A DNA stretch of 64,000 nucleotides from Aplysia californica (Eukaryota > Mollusca > Gastropoda > Aplysiida > Aplysiidae): assembly GCF_000002075.1 (NCBI RefSeq), contig NW_004797545.1, positions 530,642-594,641 of the forward strand, read 5' to 3'. The notes under the pieces were generated by a model, which ran no database searches, was not told the origin of the DNA, and saw nothing but the letters and a program-made list of their open reading frames with translations. Shown piece after piece: positions 35,176 through 44,935 of this stretch (position 1 is the stretch's first letter; each line of letters starts with the position of its first letter). The translations under genes and the position numbers were made by a program.

Positions 35176-35761
35176 TAAAGCTTTTACTAAAACTAAAAGT
35201 AGAACAGGTGAGCTGCATGAACACTGACCTCCTGCAGCATGTTTCTGTATGCTACACTCTTATCGGGTTATCAACAACTTTGCTGGTCATATCGAGTAAA
35301 ATATTTATGCTTTTGATTTTCTTTTTACACTTTGGCCTCTATAACTTATAACTTTTACGTAATAGTTATGGGAATATATCTTATGCCTGAGTAATTAGAG
35401 TATGCAATACGAATATGTGAAAATATCTTATAAAATGCATTTTTAACAATTTCATTTGGGTCTCGTGAAGTTTGATGGAATGAAATAAAATGGGTAAGCT
35501 ACCACTTTACATGTTTTTGTTTAATTCTAGTGCTTTGTATCTTTGTACAGTCTCGCTCGAATGCACATCGGTGAGACATGGAAAAATGTTCGTTACGTAT
35601 GAATCTTGTTATGTGCATTTTTTTTTTAACACAAAGAATACATTATGTAGAAGAAAAATTTGGGACATGGAAATCTGCTTGCGATGTGTGTGTGCTGGAC
35701 ACTAGGCTGCTTTGTTTGAGTTTCAGCACTTGAACTATCTTTGGGCTCTGGTCTGTTTTTC

Positions 35762-35925
35762 AGCATTTAGGCTCTCGCGCCGCAAGGAGACCCAAGTTCA
35801 ATTCCGGAGCGGGGAAATTTTTTTTTATCTTGGTCTTTTTGTTGGGATGTTTTATCCCTCTTAGTCCTGGTTGGCAGAGTTGAAGCCCACTTTCTAAATG
35901 ATCTATCAAAATCAAATCGATATCA
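35762..35925 (+). repeat. tRNA-derived SINE family 2, copy
   Basis: AGGAGACCCAAGTTCAATTC (B-box), TGTTGGGATGTTTTATCCCT and TTCTAAATGATCTATC. The A-box side is damaged. Confidence 0.75.
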
Positions 35926-36033
35926 ATCTGTTGTCATAAATAAAGGACAGATCACGTTCAGTATGGTATTCCCCAGAATTCAGTCCTTGGACTAGTTTTA
36001 TTCACCAGTTATACTTAAATACTTGTCAAGAAA

Positions 36034-36338
36034 ATAACCCTTTGAGCCCCAGCCACCGGTGGCAAGTAAAATTGCGTGTATGCTTAGCTACCGGCACACC
36101 GGTGAGCAAGACCCTGTCCCCAAACTGCCCCACCTGGGACAAAATGGGCAGAGAAAATATGTTTATTACACAGGATGTTAGTTGTTACTACATGCTGGTA
36201 ATGACGAGGACTACCCTGAGTTGGATATGGAGTGTGATTCTGATGATTCAGATGATTATATGATTGAAGGCATGAATCGATCAGGAGCTCAGGCAGAGGG
36301 GCACAATAGTCTCAGGAGGTCAGGGCTCAAATGGTTAA
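36034..36338. mobile_element. piggyBac-like element, copy 2
   Basis: Left ATAACCCTTTGAGCCCCAGC, right GGGCTCAAATGGTTAA. Opposite orientation to 26453-26781. A stretch near 36200-36265 reads DDEDYPELDMECDSDDSDDY on the plus strand in one frame, like the acidic N-terminus of piggyBac transposases, so this may be a deletion derivative. Confidence 0.75.
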
Positions 36339-36654
36339 GTATGACTTAAAGTGTAATATCTATGCTAATGATACCCAAATATATGGTTCAACAATGTCTA
36401 CCCACTTACGAGTGGCATTCGATAAATGTTGACCCTATGAATGAATGGACATAAAACAATGCAACTTGCAGAATGTGAATTCTGTCTTTTTTGGAACGCT
36501 GCACAAGGAGTCCTGAAAAATAATAACGAGCTATTTGAACTTGAGAGCGCCTTAAGTGAAGGTAATTCTTAAATGTGAGGGAAGCTGTAAAAAAAAATAA
36601 ATCCTCCAGCTGCACAACAATGCTCCGGTGTACAGAACTGTGAAAGTAACTAGT

Positions 36655-36715
36655 AGTCTTTGGTGCTTGTATGACCTATTTGTGTCACAAGTGCCATAAA
36701 ACTCTAACTAAAACT
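36655..36715 (+). repeat. SINE family B tail
   Basis: GGTGCTTGTATGACCTATTT then CACAAGTGCCATAAAACTC. The two arms pair over nine bases with two G-T pairs. Confidence 0.7.
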
Positions 36716-37815
36716 AAACTCAGACATTTCTAGAACCATCCTTTACCAAAACCATTTTCTGAGTCCCAAAGCATCGAACAGACACTTGAAGTCATTGGTC
36801 AATACCACACAGTAAAAAAAAATAACAAAGAACCATACTGGAGACATATGTTTGTTTAATCTTATTGCAGATGTACATGAATCACAGTTATAATTGAAAA
36901 TATTCAACCATTTGGTACACAGAAATAAGCCAAGTGATGAATTAATCATTTATGAAAGAAAGACAAATACAATCACGTGTGGACATCTGTACCCATGACA
37001 TAGATCTAGTTGGCCTTTTCAACAATCCAGGCAGGATACGCCAGTAACACATTTTTTTAAAGCACACACACAAAAATAATAATATACAAGTATTATACAT
37101 CATGTAAATTATGGGATCTGTTACATTAATTATGACACATAAGCTGACACACATATACCATGTAAAATATATATATATATATATATAAGTATTGAACTGA
37201 CAGTGCTGTGCACTAACCGTACTACTGGCCTCTTAATCTTAAACACTTTTCAGCAGAAGGGGGGAAAAACCCAAAACAACCAATCTTTCTAAATATATTT
37301 ATTTTAAATTAGAGAAAACAAAAAATGTCAGTCCAACTTTAATAGCACCTTCCAACCCCTGATTCTTTTATGAAGACTCACAAATCAACCCTAGTAACAG
37401 TTTAAAACAATAAAAATATGGTTGACCTATTTCTTCCAGTTCTGAGTAATAACATCATCATTTATAAAATGTAATGGATGTATCAGATAAGCAGCCAGGA
37501 AAAGGTGAGTGGGCAATGGTAATAAGTAATACCCTTTAGGAAGGGACAATGGGTTTTTTCAATAATGATATTAAATACTGATTTTGTCAGCCGATAGGAT
37601 AGAGCCCTAGCTCTAAAAATACAGGTACTTGGAGCAATTTTACTCATCTTACAATGCATAATTAATAGTTCGTCCGTCATTGTGATGCCTGACGATGACC
37701 AATACGTCCACGGAGGAAAATATTATTCAGGCGAAATAGAAAAATTTAAAGAATTGAAGTTAAAGGTTAAGATGACTTGTGGCTTCTGCTGTGGTGATGA
37801 GTTCTCACACGCATT
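36716..37815. other. Non-coding, AT-rich
   Basis: An AT dinucleotide run near 37170-37188; nothing else recognised. Confidence 0.5.
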
Positions 37816-38985
37816 TTAAAAAAGATTAACAAAGTTTTGCATGCTGGATTCTACATGAGCAAACAATGCACAAACATCAGCAAATAGCATCATGCTGGTT
37901 TTAATTTTTGCCTGCAGCCCATGAGAGTTGAAGACTTTAACGTCCAGTCTGTACCTGAGTGAAAAAAATACTGATATCAACGCCCACAGGAGAACTCTGG
38001 AAAGCTTCATCAAGCATCATTGCTGAGAACATGATTCTGAAAAGTGACGGTGTCAACACACAGCCCTGCTTCACTCCATTTGTCAGACAAAAAGCTTTAG
38101 ACATATCACCATTACCCTTGACACTGGCTTTCACGCCATCATGAAATTGGCGCACCACAGTAATGCTCGGCAAACATACTTAGCTAGGATTTTCCATAAG
38201 CTTTCGGGACAAATGGTATCGAAGGCATTTGAGTCACGATGCGGTGGAATCAGGCGCTCGTAAATTTGGGGGCATGTAGAGTTATTGGTATCAGTATCAT
38301 CTTAAAGCTTGCTCATTTGTCTTGATTTGGATGAAAAAAATATCCCATTATCTTTAACAGAGTTTGAGATATTTGGGAATGAAGGAGGTGGAGGTCACCT
38401 GGTTTCAGAGGTAAAATTAGCAAGAAAATGGCTGCCAAAGTTGAGTTATTTTCTCAGTTTGAGAGTTCGTGAAACCTGAAAATTTATATCTTTTATGTCT
38501 TTAAACAATATTTTTTAGTAAAATCCACAAAGAAATGTGTTCTTTAACTTTAATGGGCATGAATGAGAGATGTTGAGCCAAAAAATAAAAATTGAATAAA
38601 AATTCCCAAACCTGCAGAAAAATGCCAGTTTCTTGATTTTCATTATTTTGACGAGCGCCTGATTTCACCAGCCACCTCACATTTGTTAGATCAACAAAGG
38701 ACATGCATAAGGCTTTCTTCTGCTCAGTGCACTTTTCCTGGATCTGCCTGGTTGCAAAGATCATGTCAGCTGTGCCCCTTTTTGTGCAGAAGCTACACTG
38801 ACTTTCAGATAAGGCGTCATTTGAAGAGAGATGCTTCAATGGGTGATTGAGAAGAATTTGGGCAAGGATCTTGCCAGCTATAGGCAAGAGGGATGTGCCT
38901 CCGTGATTGTCACAAGATTGTCTGTCACCTTTGTTTTAGAGCAAATGAATGATAGTTGCATTCCAGCACTCCTGAGGGAAACTCC
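37816..38985 (-). mobile_element. Decayed LINE with reverse transcriptase remnants, split by a family A insertion
   Basis: On the minus strand, from the right: NKGDRQSCDNHGGTS, LPIAGKILAQILLNHPLKHL, LSESQCSFCTKRGTADMIFA, KALCMSFVDLT, then family A copy 5, then AFDTICPESLWKILAK, VVRQFHDGVKASVKGNGDMS, TNGVKQGCVLTPSLFRIMFS and LFADVCALFAHVE. These are reverse transcriptase blocks of a non-LTR retrotransposon; the FADD box reads FADV. Several frame changes and stops; not functional. Confidence 0.88.
38231..38680 (-). mobile_element. Family A element, copy 5, inserted in a LINE
   Basis: GAGTCACGATGCGGTGGAATC to CCTGATTTCACCAGCCACCT. It interrupts the LINE just after SFVDLT, with the LINE resuming at KAFDT-like AFDTICP, so it post-dates the LINE. 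Confidence 0.85.
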
Positions 38986-39768
38986 CACAATGCATAATAT
39001 AACAATACCACATTACTACAGTACACTGTTGTGATTTCTAACTCAGTATTCTTTCTCTGTATCTCTGTCAGAGGAAAGAAATTTGCACACAAAATTAAAA
39101 TAAAATAGTCATTAGTCATTAAGCAACACAGTAAAATACATATGCTCTAGCAAGACAAGAACTTTTAAAGGGTGATCAAAAATGTACATATCAACATACA
39201 ACAAGAAATAAGAACCAAAAATAAAGTCAAATCCCATTATACTACTGCCAACTTTGGGACAAGCATACACTTGGGGATAGTGAGGTTGGCAGTGCAACAG
39301 AGTTTTAATGCTGTTCTCTATTATTAGCAACCAAAAACCCAAATCCAACTCAGTGTTACATCGACTCGTAAATTCCTTATTTATACAAATAAAACCACAA
39401 ACCACACATCACTGAACTGGAAAAAATTACAGCTGGATCAGAGGTTACTTGTCAAACGCATGTTGCCTGAAATCTACAAGACAAAGAAGGGGAGGTGGGA
39501 TGGGTGGGGAGGGAGTTGTGTGTGGGAGAAGAGGGAGATTATATATACATGCAGCTGAAGAGTGGGAGCCCTGCACCGAGTGTACCTGTTGTAGCAAGTT
39601 TGCTGGTGCTGTTGTGAGACAAATTAAAATTAGTTTAGTAAAAACCATACACCTCAGGCAGATGGTAGGCTACTTTAAAGGGCAGGTAGTATGTTTGTAT
39701 AGGTGTCCATTTTCGTGCATTGGCAAAACCTGAGGGTATAACGATGTTTAACTCACTATACAATTTAT

Positions 39769-40487
39769 GTGAGGCATCTTGGTGAAATCATGCGCTCGTC
39801 AAAATAATGAAATCGAAAAAATCGGCATTTTTCATAAAGTTTGAAATTTTTTCAAATTTTTATTTTTTTGCTCAACACTTTGTATGTCTATTCAGAAATA
39901 CTTTTATGTGTGGATTTTATGGAAAAACGTTGATTAAAGGCACGAAAAATGGAAAGTTTGCAGTTTCCAAGGACTCCTGGGCTACGGAAATCACCGTATG
40001 GGGTTATTGATATCATCTTGAAGCCTGTTCATTTGCCTTCCTTTTGGCGAAAAAAATATCATTTATTTTGAATAGAAGTCGAAATATTAGCCATTGAAGG
40101 AGGTCGGGTCGCCTGGTTTCAGAGGTAAATTTAGTGAGAAAATGGACGCCAAAGTTTGGTAATTTCCATAGCCCGAAAGTCTTTAAAAAGTGAAAATTTA
40201 CAGTTTGTGAACATTTAATCAACATTTTTTAGTTAAATCCACACAAAAATGTGGTTTTAAATGGACATAAAAGGTGTTGAGCCAAAAATAGAAAATTAGA
40301 AAAAATGGTGTCGCAGGTATAAGAAGTGAGAAAATGGTCATCAAAGTTTGATGACTTTTTAAGCTTGAATGGCCTTGGAATCTGCATATTTACATTTTTT
40401 GTGCCCCTTTGATCAATGTGTTTCTGTAAAATCTACTAAGAAACCTATTTTTAAATGACCAAAAAAGGTGTACAGCAAAAATATGTG
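39769..40487. mobile_element. Composite family A structure: forward half joined to reverse half
   Basis: 39769-39994 is a left half in forward orientation (GTGAGGCATCTTGGTGAAATC to GGGCTACGGAAATCACC). At 39995 it switches to the reverse-orientation sequence (TATTGATATCATCTTGAAGC on to about 40285), and a third partial unit follows (40310-40487). The first two parts are self-complementary over roughly 150 bases and could fold back. Confidence 0.7.
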
Positions 40488-40599
40488 GCCTTTGTACAGA
40501 GGTGACTGTCTTATAGTACTTCTTATACAAGTGGCCATTAGAGCAGATAATAAACTGTATTTGAATCAGAGTGGGAACAAAAAAATGAAATGAGATTAC

Positions 40600-40796
40600 T
40601 TTACTCTTTTTATTAGAAGCTTTACGGGACTTGCAACACAAATAGATCATATACATGCCAAAGAGTAAAACCATCAATAGAGAGTACAGTAACATACAAA
40701 TAACATACAAAGAAATGAGGGAAGAGAGATATGAACAAAAGAAGTTTCATAAGAAAGATGGAGCAAACCAAACCAGAGTACCCACCAACCACCCAC
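40600..40796 (-). repeat. SINE family B copy
   Basis: Minus strand: GGTTGGTGGGTACTCTGGTT, TTTGCTCCATCTTTC, then TGTTGCAAGTCCCGTAAAGC and TTCTAATAAAAAG. It abuts family A copy 8. Confidence 0.8.
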
Positions 40797-40799
40797 ATT

Positions 40800-41219
40800 G
40801 TGAGGCATCATGGTGAAATCAGGCGCTCATCAAAAGAATGAAATTGAAGAAGCAGGCATTTTTCCTTCAGTTCATCAGTTTTTATCGAATTTTTGTTTTT
40901 AGGCTCAACACCTTTTTTTGACCAAATATAAACACATTTCCATGTGAATTTTACTGGAAAACGTTTAATGGCACATAATAGGTAAATAGTCAGTTTCCAG
41001 GGACCTTAAGCTATAGAAGTTTCCATACCTTGGCAGCCATTTTCTCGTTAATCTTACCCCAGAAACCATGCTATCCCCACCTCGTTCAATGGCAAATATC
41101 TCGACTTCTATTCAAGATAAATAGGTATTTTTTTCATAAATAAAAAGGCAAATGAATAATATCAAAAGCTCCACATGCCCAAAAACTGACTAGCGCCTGA
41201 TTTCACCACACTGCCTCAC
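40800..41219 (+). mobile_element. Family A inverted-repeat element, well-preserved copy 8
   Basis: GTGAGGCATCATGGTGAAAT at the left and ATTTCACCACACTGCCTCAC at the right are inverted over about 20 bases with few mismatches. Useful as a reference copy. Confidence 0.88.
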
Positions 41220-41471
41220 ATATTACTCTTCTAAAATTTCCAAGTGGAAATTGCTACACTTTTTGAAAATATCGGAGCATGAATATGTGTACATGTATGT
41301 GTGTGGCTGAAGGGTAGGTGAGGGGAAGGGGTGGGGAACCTTTCAACCCACTTATGCACTGGCAACCAAACAGAGACTGAAAACAAGCAAAACAAAAACA
41401 CAAATCACTATTAATACCATTGTGAAATACGTTTCAGTTCCGAGGAACATTTACAAACTTTTACATATACT

Positions 41472-41615
41472 GTAGAACTTGTTCTAACAATCACCTGTCC
41501 AAGACAATCACGTATACAAACGATCATTTCCCATTCCCCCGCCCCACACCTATACCCCCTATCTGCCTTATAATGACCCTGTCCAAGGAATAACAGTTGT
41601 GATAATGAACAATTT
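41472..41615. mobile_element. Family C pogo-like element, partial
   Basis: TACTGTAGAACTTGTTCTAAC end, CCTGTCCAAGACAATCACG, CATTTCCCATTCCCCCG and TATAATGACCCTGTCCAAGG. The right end is lost. Confidence 0.65.
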
Positions 41616-41725
41616 GAAAGCGAGAAATGAAATACATATTAGGCCTTTCAATTGTGAATAAGTAAAAGGAGAACATTTGTACCTAAAATAAGTACTCTTC
41701 AACCCTCCCCCGACAACAAAAAACA

Positions 41726-41825
41726 NNNNNNNNNNNNNNNNNNNNNNNNNNNNNNNNNNNNNNNNNNNNNNNNNNNNNNNNNNNNNNNNNNNNNNNNNNN
41801 NNNNNNNNNNNNNNNNNNNNNNNNN
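41726..41825. other. Assembly gap, 100 N
   Basis: Exactly 100 N between an A/C-rich and a C/A-rich low-complexity edge; such a round length normally stands for unknown size. Confidence 0.98.
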
Positions 41826-42094
41826 CCCCCCCAAAAAAAAACAAAAACACAAAAAAAACAAAAACAACAACAGACAAAAATGCAACTCCAACAGAACATA
41901 CATCATTATATTATTAGAATGGAAAATGACCACTGTAGGGAGGTAAGTATGTTGTTACAGAGAAAGTCAAATGGACAAAGAACAAAGTGTATTTAATCCA
42001 CAGCACTAAAACACATGTGCCTTTGGTTTTTCTGCCCTTTTCCTTTTAGGCTACTTAATAAAACCGTTCAAACACAAACAACTAAAGCATGTTA

Positions 42095-42275
42095 TAAACT
42101 GGTTGGTGGATGCTCTGATGTGGTTTGTTCCTTCTTTCGTATCAAACATCAATCATCCTTATTTATTTTCCTCCTTCTCTTTTGTGTTGGTTACTCTTTT
42201 GAAACACCTGTAATCTTAGGCACCTATATTATCAATTGAAATTGTGTTTTATGTGCCGTAAAACCGATGCTAAAC
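42095..42275 (+). repeat. SINE family B copy, well preserved
   Basis: GGTTGGTGGATGCTCTGATG, TGGTTTGTTCCTTC, ATCAAACATCAATCATCC, ACACCTGTAATCTTAGGCAC, then TTTTATGTGCCGTAAAACC. Followed by a CA microsatellite (42287-42312). Confidence 0.82.
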
Positions 42276-42362
42276 AAACTCCTCTCATACACACACACAC
42301 ACACACACACAATAATCTTACAAAGAGATTACCTATATTATAAAAGTTGTACACCCCCCATT

Positions 42363-42745
42363 AAGGAGGCAGGCTGCTTTAACCCCACCAGTCAGGTTCG
42401 GCCTAGGCTGAATGGGATAGGACCTGTCCCCGTGGTTTTATGCACCCCACATAATTTAGCGAAATTTGATCATTTTTTGCATAATTTCTGATTATTTTCC
42501 TATATCATTCTTTGATAAATTAACACAATCGCATAGTTTCACATTTTGGGGCCCAGTCTGCATAATTTCAGAATTTTTCGCGCATAAAACTACGGGGACA
42601 GGATACGACATCCCAGCAGACAGATAGGGAAAATTCCTGATGAAACAGACTTCCCCCACTTGCCAATCTAACTCACGTCTTCTGTACTGTATGCAATAGC
42701 AAGGAGCCGCCTGACCACTACACCACGGATGTGGGTTTACAAAAC
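42363..42745 (-). repeat. tRNA-derived SINE family 2, copy interrupted by a small DNA element
   Basis: Minus strand: TGTAGTGGTCAGGCGGC head (aged), AGACGTGAGTTAGATTGG, GGGATGTCGTAT, then the nested element at 42420-42603, then the SINE resumes with TCCCATTCAGCCTAGGC. Confidence 0.75.
42420..42603. mobile_element. Tc1/mariner-like small element with TA duplication, nested in a SINE
   Basis: TA at 42418-42419 and 42604-42605. Inverted ends CCTGTCCCCGTGGTTTTATG and CCTGTCCCCGTAGTTTTATG differ once in the first 20 bases. Removing the element and one TA restores GGGATACGACATCCC of the SINE. Confidence 0.85.
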
Positions 42746-42865
42746 TGTGACCGATTCGCATAAAGGGATATATGACTATGAGGCTGTAAAGGTTGTTCAA
42801 CTCCCTGACACTACAGTCGAGCCTGTTCTAATGGCTACCTCTCTTTGACAAGTACCTGCCAACCA

Positions 42866-44045
42866 CCCACAGTGACTAGCAGGGCACCCAATCAAAATCA
42901 AAGTCCACAGAATAAAAAAATCATAAAAGGATACCTCATTATTATTATTATTATTATTATTATTGATCTCGCTTCAAAAACAAATTTTACAAATGACAAG
43001 ACGCACTCAACGTATTGTACCATTTCTGAAAACAAATGAGAGTGCAACAAAAAGAGCAAATCGTTGAGTAGCAGGAATGTGAAAGGCTCAATGAAGCATA
43101 AGATCATGTGAAAATTTGTCCAAAAAAACAAACTCCAAGAACTTTCAATGAGCAGGAAGGAGAACATCAAATGGTAAAACGAACAAGAACCAAAATCCTC
43201 AAACAATAACAAATCAAACAGGAAAAAAATCTCAAACTTTCTTTTCCAAAAAAAAAAAAAATTGCTTCTTCACAGTGATATAATAATCAAAAAGTTGAAC
43301 CTCAAATAGAACAGAACAGAACTGAGAGGGAAGCAAAGTCCCAGCAAACAGATGGAGATACATTTAAATAACTAAAAGTCTCCCAACATGGAAATCGAAC
43401 TTTTGTCTCCTGTGTGAGACAGTGCGGCATTTTAACTGCTACACTTGTCAACTCAAAGGACAGAAGTACAAAGGAATCAAAGAGATTTTGTAAAAGACAA
43501 AAGATTTGATGTTCAATATCGTTCGCCAAATAATGCCCAGGAAAAACATATAATTTCAAACAAAATGAGATTCGGAATAGAACTTTAAAACGAAAGTATC
43601 AAAGAACGCCGAAGCTAGAAAAATTATTTTTAAATTGACTAGTGCTCATTTCTACTTGCCGTCACATGTCCAGATTAGGTGTCAGACATCTATAAATCAC
43701 TTAGAAAATGTGTTAGCATCGAAGTATATCATATATGTTATGCTTCAAAAAAGAAAAAAAAACACTCACACCAACATTCAGTTAACATGATTCATTAACT
43801 AAAAGAGCCCTTTAAAAGTCACACACTCCCTTTGACTTTAAAGCACTTTAATACTTGACATATCAAATTCTTTATTATGTACTTTACATGAAAAGGCAAG
43901 CCAATTTCTCAAAAATATATACCATATTATGCAAAAATGACAAATGGCAAAGGCAAGGAAAATCAAATAGAAAGAACAAAAATTATCCTGACCAACTTGT
44001 GTAATATGGCAAGTGTAAATCTTGACAGTCAGGTATTTTACATCG
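42866..44045. other. Non-coding with a SINE 2 fragment
   Basis: ATT microsatellite at 42938-42964 and a minus-strand SINE 2 piece at 43320-43450 (AAGTCCCAGCAAACAGATGG and on). The rest is A-rich and unassigned. It probably includes 3' untranslated sequence of the SAM-domain gene on the right. Confidence 0.5.
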
Positions 44046-44618
44046 GTGTCACAACACGATGGAATCAGGCGCTCGTCAATTTTTGGACATGAGGAGTTAT
44101 TGGTATCGCCTTAAAGTTTGTTAATTTGCCTTGCTTTCAACAAAAGAAATACCCATTTATCTTGACTACAAGTCAAGATATTTCAAATTTGTGATTGAAG
44201 GAGGTGGGGGTCGCCTGGTTTCAGAGGTAAAATTAGAGAGAAAATGCCGCCAAAGTTTGGTTATTTACATAGCCTGAGAATCTGTGGACACAGACAAGTT
44301 ACAATTTTTGTGCCTTTAATTTAAGTAAAATCCTCACAGAAATGAGTTCTTAACACTTTGCAGTCACACAGCCAGCAGTACAAATTACACCATCTGGTCA
44401 CCCATCCAGGAGATCCATTGCCACGGACTTATCGGGCCTGGCCCAGAACTGCACCAGGCGACCAGAACGGAAAATTTTCACCGGCACATTAAATAAACAT
44501 AAAAGGTGTTCAGTCAAAAAAACAAAATTTCGATAACAATTGCCAAACCGGCCAGAAAATGCCAGTTTCTTCAAATTCATTATTTTGACAAGCACCTGGT
44601 TGCAACACCCCGCCTCAC
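44046..44618 (-). mobile_element. Family A element, copy 9, with a nested piggyBac-like element
   Basis: GTGTCACAACACGATGGAATC at the left, TTGCAACACCCCGCCTCAC at the right. Longer than its siblings because of the insert at 44350-44492. Confidence 0.82.
44350..44492. mobile_element. piggyBac-like small element nested in family A copy 9
   Basis: TTAACACTTTGCAGTCAC at the left, relative of 31056-31224. The right inverted end is missing, but a TTAA stands at 44489-44492, after which the host element resumes with ATAAACATAAAAGGTG. Confidence 0.75.
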
Positions 44619-44772
44619 ATTTGGCCTTCACAGATCTATCAGCTAGAGTAACAAACTACCTCCATCAGTCCGTCACCCCAATATGCATGTGCCTGAATTG
44701 ACCCCAAGATCAATCTGATTTGATTTTGACAAACAGAACCCAACTGACCCGACTCCACAGCAAACGCCGAGC

Positions 44773-44935
44773 TTAGCTCTGGTCCTCCAGCAGAGATTTC
44801 AAACCCCTGATGACCACAAGACTCTGGAACACTGTCAGCCCCAAGGACTTCTTGATCCTGGTGTAGAACCTGTCTGGGTCACGAAAATGTTCAAAGGCGA
44901 TTCTCTGTAGCCCATTGCCATCCAAACTGCTCAGT
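44773..44935 (-). CDS. Terminal coding exon of the SAM-domain protein
   Basis: Acceptor TTGTTACAG at 44936. It encodes LSSLDGNGLQRIAFEH, FYTRIKKSLGLTVFQSLVVI and RGLKSLLEDQS followed by TAA. Joined to WSPADVREWLKKNKLD of the previous exon, it makes a SAM-like fold of about 70 residues: W-x-x-x-D-V-x-x-W-L at the start, LDG-x-x-L in the middle and LG....L-x-x-L at the end. The junction preserves the frame. Confidence 0.85.
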
